Below, piece after piece: positions 48,515 to 59,718 of a stretch of 64,000 bases of DNA (the first letter of the stretch is position 1; every line of letters begins with the position of its first letter). The stretch is taken from contig CBFFRP010000423.1 in assembly GCA_965644295.1 (NCBI GenBank), positions 310,001-374,000 of the forward strand, in the 5' to 3' direction. The DNA is from Paraphysomonas bandaiensis. Its lineage: Eukaryota; Chrysophyceae. Made by a program: the position numbers and the translations under genes. The notes beneath the pieces were generated by a model. It was not told the origin of the DNA and searched no databases. It saw nothing but the letters and a program-made list of their open reading frames with translations.

Positions 48515-49720
48515 ATGTCTCTATTGAGACTGTGGCTGAGTCACATCAGTGTGCCCAGGGCCTTTTACACTCCCTTACTGCTGCATTTTGTTGACCACCA
48601 CGCTTCCGACAAATTACCTGTCACACCATGTTGTACACGCTCCAAGCCCCCCTGCCTGGCCTTGCAACCTTCACCCTACTCAACTACTTCAGTTAAACCA
48701 CGTGCCTGCACCAATGCAGCGCTGACCGCACCTACGTGCTATCCCCTCAGCAGACAACTTCGTCTCACCCATCGCTTTCTACGGCTACAACCTCTCAGAA
48801 CATGGCTCGTGCGAGCAGGCTCACGAAAACGACCCCCATGGACCCCCTATGCAATCACTGAATACTCTCGATCCCTCTCAACTGTGCAACAGGGCTGCCT
48901 TCTGCCGCCCACTCAGCCCAACCCAACATGGTTTGTCTGTGGTCCATCCACCCAGCAGGCTACCCCCTCACCCTGTTCACCTATCACCCCCACAGCCCAT
49001 CCATCTCATTGGATAGACACTGTATTCCGCATACGGTTTACTCGACTACTGTACTACTGTGTCCTACAGGATGTATACCATTCCGTGTATACCTCTACTG
49101 CTGTTGGACACATCACCATGTCCATGTACCTGTATACCTGTACTGTTGGACACATCACCATGTCCATGTACCTGTATACCGGTACTGTTGGACACATCAC
49201 CAGCTCTCTCTCTCTGTCCAACACACTCATAACACCACTGCAGTGTCATACACACACACAGTACACTCTACCTCCTCCTAGAAAACCCCCGGACAAACTA
49301 TCGCCTCTCCCTTACTGGGCGTACTGGTCCACCCACCATTCCTCCTTCCTTCCACAAACTCAATTCCTTCCATCTTATGATGTGTTTTGCTCCAACGATC
49401 ACTTCTTCCTGGACACCAAATACCCGGTGGAGTTGGAACTACACGCGCTACTCGAGAGAATTCCTGACCTTGTCATCATGCGTCTCCAAAATGTGTTGCA
49501 ATGTCATTCCAAGGGAATGCAAGGAGTCCACCGTGCCAGGTCTATCAACCATCCCTCCCACGCCCTTCAGGGGAAGGAATTCTCCTCCGATAACAGCGGT
49601 GACGGACCCAGCAAATCGGACCTAGGTGCACTCAGGACCCTAATTCAGAATGCTGAGCCCCCTCCAAAACCAATGGAGACCCATCCCAAAGGGAGACCCC
49701 CAGATCAAAAGCGCCGGTGA
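48515..49720 (+). CDS. Transposon-borne open frame of unknown function
   Basis: A 401-codon frame, rich in proline, serine, threonine and histidine, runs through C-rich DNA between foldback element A and a second copy of the family's terminus. Its last 30 residues (LGALRTLIQNAEPPPKP...GRPPD) reappear in the remnant at 36806-37175, which shows that it belongs to a repeated element. A 42-bp unit is repeated almost three times inside it (from 49102, 49144 and 49186; VGHITMSMYLYT). The base composition differs sharply from host genes. It is more likely a mobile-element product or chance frame than a host gene, and no transposase motif is visible. Confidence 0.4.
   Translation: MSLLRLWLSHISVPRAFYTPLLLHFVDHHASDKLPVTPCCTRSKPPCLALQPSPYSTTSVKPRACTNAALTAPTCYPLSRQLRLTHRFLRLQPLRTWLVRAGSRKRPPWTPYAITEYSRSLSTVQQGCLLPPTQPNPTWFVCGPSTQQATPSPCSPITPTAHPSHWIDTVFRIRFTRLLYYCVLQDVYHSVYTSTAVGHITMSMYLYTCTVGHITMSMYLYTGTVGHITSSLSLSNTLITPLQCHTHTQYTLPPPRKPPDKLSPLPYWAYWSTHHSSFLPQTQFLPSYDVFCSNDHFFLDTKYPVELELHALLERIPDLVIMRLQNVLQCHSKGMQGVHRARSINHPSHALQGKEFSSDNSGDGPSKSDLGALRTLIQNAEPPPKPMETHPKGRPPDQKRR
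49102..49227. repeat. 42-bp tandem repeat, nearly three copies
   Basis: Copies start at 49102, 49144 and 49186, each beginning TGTTGGACACATCACCA. The third diverges after that word. The period is a multiple of three, so the open frame is kept. Confidence 0.85.
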
Positions 49721-49764
49721 GTCCACGGACACACGATAAAGGCGAATTTCATATCACACAAAAA

Positions 49765-49954
49765 GAACGGAAGTGGTTGCACCTTGGTGCTTGCGGCGAC
49801 GCACAAGCAGCTTTCGTAGCGTTAAATAGTAGGATAAAAGAGTTTGTATTGATTAGTTACGGGTAGTGGTCTAACTAGTATGACTAGCATTCTTCTAGCC
49901 ACTAATTGATGCAAGGTCTCAACGCCTATTGCTAAATAATCAGACATTCACTAC
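49765..49954. repeat. Foldback-family right terminus (subtype with an extra insert)
   Basis: It reads GAACGGAAGTGGTTGCACCT, CGCACAAGCAGCTTTCGTAG, GTTAAATAGTAGGAT, then an insert TCTAACTAGTATGACTAGCA, and ends CGCCTATTGCTA...GACATTCACTAC. The same insert is found in the copies ending near 59200 and 37416. No matching left end was found between 48213 and 48515. Confidence 0.8.
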
Positions 49955-50184
49955 TATCTAAGAGATATATAATAGCTGAAATTTCATTCTAGCTTCATGA
50001 AATAGGCAGTTAACAGTTGACAGTAGTCATTTTCTATATAGTAACGCAAAATTTCAGTGACATGCATTTGTCCAGCAGGTAGCTGACACAATATCCTCTA
50101 TTTCATTATTCTGTTGACTACAAATAATACACTATGAAAGTCAATACTGTAGAGAAAAGCATACAGAACTACCACTGCAACATA

Positions 50185-53100
50185 TTACTTCCAAGTTGGG
50201 CGCCTTTCATTCGGAACACCTTTGAACGGCTGCGGAGGTGGGACAGGAACGTTTGATAGAGGTTTTAAGTTAGGGGTATGTGGCACAGTGGCGGGGGGTG
50301 CGGGAAAACTGGGTGGAGGACGAAAGAGTGGTGGTGGTGCTATATATGTGCTAGGAAAACGGTCGTGGCATACTTTTTGCGCTTTGAGTTCACCTCCTGG
50401 GCCGTAACTAACCGACGAGCTCATTGCCCGTTTCGTACCCGACAAATTAGTGGGCGGAGGACCAGGAGGAAGTGGAGGAACAGCCGGAGACGGAGGTGCT
50501 GAAAGACCAGGACAAACACCGGAAAATTTCGTGTCTGAGGGTATCATCAAGTCTACACCCACACATGACGTGACAGCAAGATTGATCATCCAATCAAGCA
50601 GCATGTGAGATATTTTAACACGGCGTGTTCTGACATGGGGACACAAGGACTTGAACCAGTGGGAAAAACTACTATCCCCAAGAGGTATACACTGGGAGGG
50701 ACTCTCAGTAGTTAAAGCAAGCGGGCTATGAGAGTTGGTCATGTTGGAGCTGTAAATACGCACCCCACGCTCAAGCAGAACAATAAGATGCCGTAGCGTC
50801 CCCAAAACTAGAGTATGAACCATATCAGATTCTAGCGGCTCTGAAGAATGAGAGGTAACTACATCCGTGAACTTTTTGTAGGAAGAAAGATACGACCTCA
50901 AATAACGAGACATTATTTTTTTCGGATCACCATATGTATTAGCTCGAAGCAGCCGCGAAAGTAGTGAGAACGTAATAGTTCCCGATTCAGCTAAGGTTAA
51001 TACAACATATACGAAGGACCGAAGTCCACAGACTGCTGCCCCTAGAAGTTTACGGTGGCATAAACACTTACATATTACATCAGCTTGGACGTCTGATGTC
51101 TGTAAGCATAGGTTTTGAGCCTCCAGTAAAAGTTGGGAGGAGTTCTCAATATGCAACCATAGTTGTTGTGAGATAGTCATTAAGAGTTCGTCTCGCTTAC
51201 TTGAAAGCTCGCTGACTATAGTGTCGTAGTAAATTGAAGGCAGCCTGACAGACATCGCAAATAACTGTCCGGCTACATAGGGGTTACTGGAGTACTGAAT
51301 GAGAAGTCCTGGAACTAAAGAACTTACCACTTTGGCACCATAGGTTAAGATACTAGTCATCTCACTCGCGTGCATGTCACTAAAATCATTTCCACTACTA
51401 TCAGATCTAGAGCAATACAATAAACAGTCCAAAATTTGCTCCGTACATTGCAGAGCTATAATTACAAGCCCCTCTGGCTGACTTTTTCCAAGAATCCCAA
51501 CCATAACATCAACAACGCCACACACTATTAGCGCCAAAGTGATACGGCTAGAACCCATGGAGTCCCTAAGAAACACCAGAACTCGACAGAGAGTAATGTC
51601 ACCACAATATTCCTCCCTGGAATTAGAAGTGCTCTCGCATTGCTCCAACAACGTACAACTTTTTATCAACGACAACACACACTTGCTAAATGAAACAGTC
51701 ACTTCCTTGCCAACGTCACAACATAAATGATAAAGCCTCAGGGCAATATCAAAGCATTTTCTAGATTGGGATATAAGCAAACGCTTGATAAGAATATAAA
51801 AATCCGAAAAAGTATAATCTTGGCTTGATAACCAGACTTTAATCTCACCCCATTTTTCCTCCCTAGTTTTCCCCTCATACGTTTCACGCGATGACTCAAA
51901 TACTGGTGTTACATCCACAAAATTGTGACTGTATAAGCCACAGTCTAATATCATCAATTTTTCACACATACTACAAAAAAGAGTAGCACATGACCCTCGA
52001 GTAAATTGATCTACGAGTGCGAGTTGGGTAATATAGGGTAGGATGTCCTGAGCTGGACTTTCACACCACCCGATCAGACAATCGAATATACTCGAACACA
52101 GAGCCATACACATTTCAACATTATGAGAGATTCGACTCACTGGTGCCCCTCCTGAGGAAAGAAGGGTACTCAAGAGGGCGTGTGTACCGATACACATATC
52201 ACTGATGGAGTGCATGGAGTAAGCCTTACATCCCCGTCGCATCAATGTCTCAATTTCCCACTTGACCTCTTTAAGAATTAGACAAAGTAGTTGCACACAC
52301 GACGATATTATTACTAACTTGCCACCCACTTTACCATTGACACTGCCATTACTTATCTTCATTGGTTTCAGGTATTGCAACACACCACTATTGTGAGCAC
52401 AAGAGACACAATCGTCGCGATATATTTCATAGGATAGTCCTCCGCATAGCCGAGCAACGGTTTCCAATAATGCAGGTAGCATATTTACTTTGAGAGGCCA
52501 ATATCCTCTCTCTTTACACAGCCCAGCATTCAGGATAGCTACAAAACTACTTGTAAGTGTGGAAACACTAATTTCACCACGGATACAGCGAAGAGTGGAT
52601 AAAACTTCTTCCTGGTGCTTGAGCTGAGACGTGAAGCTGTTATTCATTGAGGTTTTTAGATTTCCAGCATATGGGCTACAAGGACTAAATTTCCTTAAGA
52701 ATAACTGCATAAGTTCCACAGTATTACGTCTTATGAAGAAACTATTCGAGCACAAAAGACGACAAAAGAGCTTTGAAACGAAATCAACCTGCCATGACTC
52801 CGTGCTATCGACCTCTGCAATAAGCGCATTGACAACTTGCGTACTCGAGAATGCCAGAGCAACCCCAGCTAGATCTGCACCTGAATCCGATACCATTCTC
52901 CAAAGTGTGCACATGACTTCCGAACTATCATTAATACTGGTGCTGCTTCGCAACCTGTTAACCCAAGCAACTGTTGCTCCCGCTGTTCCGATGCCCCATA
53001 ATACTGTGATAACATCGCGGCATACATCGCTAAGTATAGATTCGCAATTGCATGTGCTTCCTCCTCCAGTTGCTACGTGATCAACGCTCACGATAGGCGG

Positions 53101-55022
53101 GAATTTTAACCAGGAAAAAAGCATCTGGAACACGATATCTACTGAGGCAAAGTCTTTTACAAATACATGGATGCCATTCTCTATATTGAGTACACTCAAG
53201 AGAAGATGGTTGATGAAAATCATGGCATCTTTTGTGGAAGAGTACAGCTCTCCGAAGTCCCACGTAGTATCTGATATGAACAGCACTTCATGCAAAACAA
53301 GAACAAAATGTACAGAAACTACTATATTTCTTGTGATGGGGGTGCCCATTAGAAAAGATATAATCATTTCATCTCTACAAAATTCCGATGCCAGCAATTG
53401 AGTAACATAACCAGATAAGGCCTTCAACGAGGAACAGAGAACTTCCAACGTCGTCTTTACTTCTATCCTTAACGGAATATCATCACTGTCAGTGTTTTTG
53501 AATTGCTCGTATGGAGAAAATGCACCAATATTTTCTGCATGCGTTACCAGTCTGGGCAGGAGTTTCGATGTTATCCGGTCAGAGGTACTCGATAACTCGT
53601 GTAACGAATAAGCGAGGCTGGAGGCACATATGGTCGTATATAAATGTTCCGAAATCGCAATCAGATTTGGTTTCTGCTTCATATCGGTGTCCCTATAGGC
53701 ATTCATACTAATTAGGGTATCTACAAGCACGCCGCATGCTGTCATACGGTGCTGTCCGTTCTCTGCTCCATTCTTCACAGGATAGACCACAGTTTCGGTG
53801 CATAGTGCAAGAGCGGCATTAAAGTTACTGCAAACATTCTCTAAAAGAACTCTAGTAAGGCCCGCAGAAATACTCCAGCGCTCCGATTTGCAGAGTTTGT
53901 GTATCTGTCCCACTACCATTTCCATCCCACCAGTATCCAGGAAATACTCAAGAATGTGTCCAGACCCCTATTCGTGAATATAAGAACCGTACATAAGAAC
54001 GAAATGTACAATACCGCACCATGATGAGGCGGAGAAATTGAAAATAATCTGAGATCTTCTGTTTTTCATTCGTATGTTCTGCTTCCAACTTTTGTAGACA
54101 ATCTGTCGCCGCAGTGCATAGTGCCAAGCACGTATCGGGATGCACAACCTCGGATAGTACAGCATTCGCTTCTCCAGCTTCACATCTCTGCACAAGAAAT
54201 GTAACAAGAAATATAAGGCAAATCGAGAGCCATATGAATGTAATGGTACTGTACCTGCAAGCATTGCCGGAGCGCCTCGACCACATCGTGGGAAACCTGA
54301 CCAGACTTAACGGACTCTGCCTTAAGATTTAGTCTAGCAGCAGCAGATGCCGATACTAATCTATTAGGAGACCAGGAACAGATGTAGTTTCGCACATCAT
54401 AGAAAAGGTTTTTCTTAATAGACGTGTGAGAACTAGTCGATTCCGTCCACCATGGTGAAAGACATGAGTCGATCGTGGGATACACATAGGGGTCGTCAAT
54501 AACCCTCGTGTGGTGCAAACTTCTTGTTGACAATGCCCCAGCCTTCGTATACAGGCCTTCGAGACACGTTCGGGGAGAGCGGTGCAATAACGACGAAATA
54601 TCGTCGGAGACTGTGTCGTCGTCAACACCCTGGCCATGTACTGCAACAGAGAGTACATCAAAGGAACCGCTGAATGCTATGTAGTTTACAGGGTGAAGTT
54701 CGATTCCAGAAATTACAGGCACCCATTCTACACCACCCGATACATACTCCAAATCAATTGCAGGTATAAATTTCATTTTCTGTGGAGAAAACACATACAT
54801 CTTGCACGAGAAGTGGCCCGTGTTTCTACTGGGCCAAGTTCTGCCTCTAATATTCATTTCTGGACGAAACACATCGTGCGGAATGATATGAATCCCTTTT
54901 AACACAGCGGCATTCGCGAGTTGGATAATATAAACCTGATCCGTGTGTGTTGCTGTCACATGACCACAAAACACTGTGCTCTCCTGTATGCGACGGAATG
55001 CACCGCCTGATTGATGATGCAT
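50185..55022 (-). CDS. VIRMA: Virilizer/VIRMA (KIAA1429) homologue, m6A writer-complex scaffold
   Basis: Three exons (55022-54255, 54187-54020, 53967-50185) encode 1572 residues. The N-terminal domain follows Virilizer: VYIIQLANAAVLKGIHIIPHDVFRPE, then RTWPSRNTGHFSCKMYVF, and VNYIAFSGSFDVLSVAVHGQ, which matches the strand pattern ending LTLAIYG in animals. The long middle is helical-repeat-like with no other domain. The C-terminus is proline-rich (PPLPPGPPP, IAPPPLFRPPPSFP). In animals and plants Virilizer holds the METTL3-METTL14-WTAP complex that methylates adenosine in nuclear mRNA. The identification rests mainly on the N-terminal pattern; length and layout agree. The ATG at 55022 is the first in the exon. 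The gene is head-to-head with the methyltransferase at 55380. Confidence 0.78.
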
Positions 55023-55379
55023 CACTCTCACAATTTTAGTTTAATAAAGGGTGGATAGTGCTACTGCAAGAACATGACTAAAACAGAACATTGTTGTGAT
55101 AAGTGAGTGCTGTCTCTCCTGCTGCTGCACTTGTACCTTCCAGTGTATGTGTACCTATATATATATATATGTATGTGCTGTGTTTGACTGCATTACCCGA
55201 CAGATATTCACACAGCAGTACATATTATACAGCACTATACGGCGGTATACCATAGAAGTGCAGTGAAGTCAGAGTCCCACGCACAGTGGTGACTATAGTC
55301 ATGCTATCGTAGTCACTCACTCTTGCCCCGGACCTCACTATGAGAGGGAGTCGTGAATACGACGCGCTGAATTCCACAT
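55023..55379. promoter_or_regulatory. Shared promoter region of two head-to-head genes
   Basis: This 357-bp gap separates the start codons of the Virilizer and methyltransferase genes. It contains a (TA)n run near 55157 and GCAGTACA/GCACTATA words. Bidirectional use is inferred from layout. Confidence 0.5.
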
Positions 55380-56369
55380 ATGGAAACCCCATCCATAAAA
55401 ACTAATGAGGGATCGTGTGTCGTGTATAACACATGCAGTAAGTCTCCGAGCAATGTCTCTGGTGTGATATCTGAGGAAGAGCACCTCGCTGATCTATTCT
55501 TTACCCTAGCTAACTCCCCATATGTGGGTTATGAATTAAACGACAGTCTTGTACGTGTGCGCCAGAACATAAATGCGAACAATACTACAGGAGGAATAGT
55601 GTGGGAGAGTGCCTATCTGCTGGTAGATTATATAGCTCAGTTACCCCGTGTGGAGGGCAGAAGTGTCATAGATCTTGGAGGTGGGGTAGGTTTTCTAGGA
55701 TTAGTTCTGTCCAAACTGAAGTACAGTGTTACGATTACAGAGTTCGATGAGCGTTCACGATGTAGTAGTCCAGCGTCCGGTGTTTATGAACTGCTCGAAA
55801 AGAATGTCTTAGAATTTAATTCTGGATTAAATAATTTAAAAGAGGCTGTGCGTGTCTGCCGGCTTGACTGGACTCGCTCTCGACAGGATATTACAGAGTG
55901 GGTAAATGCTGGAATATTTAGTCAGAATGAGCTGCAGAGTGGTTTCGAATTGGTTGTTGGTACAGATGTTTTGTTTAGTCCAGCACTAGTGCGGCCCCTT
56001 CTCTCTACTGCATCTCAACTTACACGAGAGGTATCGGGTGAATGCATGTTTTGCATGCAGATCAGATGTGAAGATAGCCATAAGTTGTTCTTAGAAGCAG
56101 CTCATGAGTACTTCGATTGTGTGCGTGATATTTCCGAGGAGGTGTACACCACTCCTGGTTGTGAGTGGGGCAAAGCGATGGAGTGCCTTGTCTTTAGAAT
56201 GACAGGTGGGAAAATGAAATTGGTATTACAGTCAGAAGAAAATCATACTCTTAAGCCGAACACAAATAATAAAAGATCGCGGCTGTCGTCATGTACTGCA
56301 GCGGCTAGTGATTCAAGTAGCGGTATGAAAACGAAATTGAGAAAACATAAGAAGCATAAAATTTCTTAA
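55380..56369 (+). CDS. METTL21-like (family 16) SAM-dependent methyltransferase
   Basis: This single exon encodes 329 residues. The seven-strand fold is marked by GGIVWESAYLLVDYI (about 74-88, the W-E-S form of the family's entry motif), VIDLGGGVGFLGLVLS (motif I, SAM-binding) and VTITEFDER (acidic end of strand 2). ELVVGTDVLFSPALVRPLL follows (the position of the family's D-x-x-Y, here with F). Such enzymes methylate lysines on chaperones or elongation factors, or other protein side chains. The last 60 residues form a basic, serine-rich tail (KTKLRKHKKHK) that looks like a nuclear or nucleolar signal. The substrate is unknown. Confidence 0.82.
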   Translation: METPSIKTNEGSCVVYNTCSKSPSNVSGVISEEEHLADLFFTLANSPYVGYELNDSLVRVRQNINANNTTGGIVWESAYLLVDYIAQLPRVEGRSVIDLGGGVGFLGLVLSKLKYSVTITEFDERSRCSSPASGVYELLEKNVLEFNSGLNNLKEAVRVCRLDWTRSRQDITEWVNAGIFSQNELQSGFELVVGTDVLFSPALVRPLLSTASQLTREVSGECMFCMQIRCEDSHKLFLEAAHEYFDCVRDISEEVYTTPGCEWGKAMECLVFRMTGGKMKLVLQSEENHTLKPNTNNKRSRLSSCTAAASDSSSGMKTKLRKHKKHKIS

Positions 56370-56676
56370 TAAGAGGTACTCTTTTATTTTCGTTAAGGGG
56401 TGTTAAAAAGATTTTGCAACGTATGTACTTTCATATGTGATTATAGTTTTTTTTGCCGTCACCCTTCAATTTGCAATACTTTTATTAAAAGGTCGATGTG
56501 TGTTGAGATGAACTTATGAGTGGGGGTGTCCGCCTAGCACTATGTGCTATATGTACTTAACAGTTTTTTTAGTAAAGTAGTAATAATTTTGTAGTAATGT
56601 GCTTATAAGTGTGAAAGTGCCAATGACTTCAACTGTACTAAATAATTGGACCTAGTCATTTCGGTGTAATTCCTAG

Positions 56677-57424
56677 CAGGGATAGGGAACAATATATTGC
56701 AATATTATTGTTAGATAGCGTTCCATCAATAGTATTGATGGATTTTTCAAACCGGTCCTACAATACAATTACAATATATTGCAATATATTGTCAATGTAT
56801 TGCGATATATTAGTTTGACTAATCAGTAGGTAAACACATCCGTAGATTTCATTTTTAGTATTAGTCATTAAGATCACATGACAACCAAACCAACTGCTGC
56901 TTATAGCTACTAAAAATCCACCTCGTCCTCATCCTCTGAGCCATCATCGGTGAGGTCAACATCACCATATTCATCCACAGAATTAATTGAAATATGTTAG
57001 TATCCGGCCATAACTGTCGAAGAGCTTTCTAAAACAACAGCATATTAAGTAGGATGGATACTTTTGCGCAACACTGATATAATATGTTTAGCTGTGCTGA
57101 ACAGACGTTCCCATGTATTGGAAGTACATACCAAGGCCAGGCAACCGTTAATGACTCGTGGATCTGTACGTTTCTTAATTTTTTGAGCTGACTGAAGATT
57201 ATTATCTCGGTTATTTATATCCATTTTGCACCCTACAGTTGAGAATCTTCTCTTATATGACTATCATAATATTGATTGCAATATATTGCAATAGTATTGT
57301 GAGCTCTTTTAGCAGAAACACTATTGATGGAATATTTGACCAGTCCACCAATCAATATATTTTACAATATATTGCAATATATTGTACAATGTATTGCAAT
57401 ACAATATATTGTTCCCTATCCCTG
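56677..57424. mobile_element. hAT element C with 8-bp target duplication
   Basis: The 748-bp element starts CAGGGATAGGGAACAATATATTG and ends with the inverse. It is flanked by perfect ATTCCTAG duplications at 56669-56676 and 57425-57432, the hAT hallmark. On the minus strand (about 57180-57050) it encodes VINGCLALVCTSNTWERLFSTAKHI, the core of the hAT C-terminal dimerisation domain, which then ends in a stop. It is therefore an internally deleted, non-autonomous copy. Inner CAATATATTG repeats extend both ends. Outside it, 56370-56668 and 57433-58389 show no gene. Confidence 0.92.
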
Positions 57425-58389
57425 ATTCCTAGTCACACCGAACAGTGTAAAAACCTTTGTCCAGGTGTTAAAAATCTCGTCATTAAATATTTCATATTTT
57501 CAGTTTACAATGACTTAGTCGATTATGCACTTAGTCATCAATTAATTAATAAATGCAGATATAGTATATTTATTACTTTGATTAGGTTTTTATACCAAAA
57601 TCAGTGTGACCAGAGGTAAGACAACCTATTTGACCAGGTTGAATAATATTTTCCTAAATAATTATTATTATAGTACTAAAGGAACACTATATATATAACC
57701 GCGTATATCGTATTCAATTATACTGTTTAAACTTCACTACTAAAATATTTCTAAATAGTGAGGTTTGAGTACTGAATAATGACCATTATAATAAGATGAA
57801 TTTCCTAGTCGCACCAGTATTACTTATTGTCATATTGTCATTGTAGTTATATTTAACCACCGGTAATAAGGAGGCAATATCGTACCGAGTTTTAAATAAG
57901 TATTGGACTAGGGGAGATACTCCTTATTCCTAGGTTATTATATTGTAGCTTATTCTCATAATGTTGAAAACCGAATATATACATCTAGAATGTACAACTA
58001 TTTGTATCTTGCTTCCTGTTTTAAATAGAAAATAGATTCCTCTCTCTGATTAACATCGAGAAAAGTATTCTTTCAAATATTGGTATCTAAACATCAGCTT
58101 TAGAGAATGTCAATTGCGCTAGATTAATTCAAATTTTAAAATTTACTACAACAACTATGTACCTAACACAGGAGTATACAGATGGAATATCAACAACGAG
58201 GTATTGAAATTCTTACATAAACGCGATGATGAATAATGTAAAAAATTGTAGTCGCATGAGGCTTCATGTCGTCGTTGGCATATCACATCGAATTTATGTA
58301 CAACATCACGCTTTGTGTATGATATCCGGCACATAATCTTGATAAGCGTGACGTGACCAAACCTGAAAGGACTTCAAAGCATACGCAGC

Positions 58390-59020
58390 AGTGTGCAAGC
58401 AGAATATTGATATACCTGACATCTGCTGACTTTTGAGTCCTTAAGATGAATAGCCCAGATGTTTGACTTTAGCAGACAGCCGAATACCCTGGATGTCAGT
58501 TTATTCGTCAGAGCCCAAAGACAGCTACACAAGTGTCACTTATATTGGTGTCCCTTGTACCCAACAAGAATTCGTTTCTGCTGTCTATGTTAGCGGCTCA
58601 CGTTAGTTTCCCCGAGAAAGCCCTCCGGTACTTATCCCCAGAACACTAAAAGGTGCGAGTCCGACTTTGTTGAGGGCATAACACTGTAATAATAATTTAT
58701 AATATATATATGTCACCTCAACAAAGTCGGACTCGCACCTTTTCGTGGTGTTCTGGGGGGTAAGTACCTGAGATATTTCTCCGGGAAACTAAGGTGAGCC
58801 GCAAACATAGACAGCCGATAATTTTCTGCCCATTCATATAGCCAAATGCTTGTGTGGTACAAGGGACACCAATAAGTGTCACTTGTGTAGACGTCTTTGG
58901 GCCCTGACGAATAAACAGGCATCCGGGAATAGGCCCACCTCAAGGGCATTCGGGACAGGGCCCACCTGAAGGGTAACCGGGGTATTGGGTTGCCTGCTGA
59001 AGTCAAGCATCCGGGATGTT
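58390..59020. mobile_element. Foldback element B: giant imperfect hairpin
   Basis: Arms 58390-58675 and 58716-59020 are imperfect reverse complements around a 40-bp AT-rich loop. Their sequences match the arms and core edge of foldback element A (for example GACGAATAAACAGGCATCCG and AGTCCGACTTTGTTGAGG). A family terminus follows at 59036-59200, and a further partial one at 59262-59333. It is probably several insertions or rearranged ends. The remaining 59334-59718 is empty. Confidence 0.8.
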
Positions 59021-59035
59021 CACCATAAGAACGCA

Positions 59036-59333
59036 GAGCGGAAGTGGTCGCACCTTGGTGCTTCCGTAGCGTTAAGCAGTAGGATAAAAAAAGTGTGTAC
59101 TGATTAGTTACAGGTAGAGGTCTAACTAGTTTGACTAGTATTCATCTAGCTACTAATTTGGTGCAGGTTTTTAACGCCTATTGCTAATAATAAGACTTTC
59201 AATATAATATATATATGTCATTTTAATCCGTTAATATTTTGTGTTGAGTGTTGAGGAGCACGTTAAATGGTAGGACATCAGAGTTAATCACAGACACTTA
59301 AACGCCTATTGCTAATAATAAGACATTCACTAC
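59036..59333. repeat. Two successive foldback-family termini
   Basis: 59036-59200 has the insert-bearing terminus (AGCGGAAGTGGTCGCACCTT through CGCCTATTGCTAATAATAAG). 59262-59333 repeats the last part without the insert and ends GACATTCACTAC. Confidence 0.75.
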
Positions 59334-59718
59334 GACTAGGTTGAAAGATACATATATAGACTTTTATATCGATTTCATCACATTTATAATATATAATAAC
59401 TAAACGTGACGCAGTTATACGCTACAGCAATTGTCGTGAGGCTACATCATAACTCTTCATAGAATCCAATTATACTACTTTATATGCTTCAATAGGAATT
59501 GATTAATATCACAAATAAGTTCATGGCTGCTCACTTTTGTCACCAAATCTGCCATTGTAAGCGTTAAAATGAATCTAAAAATAATAATACTAATGCAGAC
59601 ACTTCACCGTGTCGTACTCATTTGCGGGTCTCAATATACACTGATTCAATCGTAAAAATAACAACTGCAGTAATAATCATGCATCTGAAATAGAAAGGTC
59701 GAATATCTGAATTGGCAC

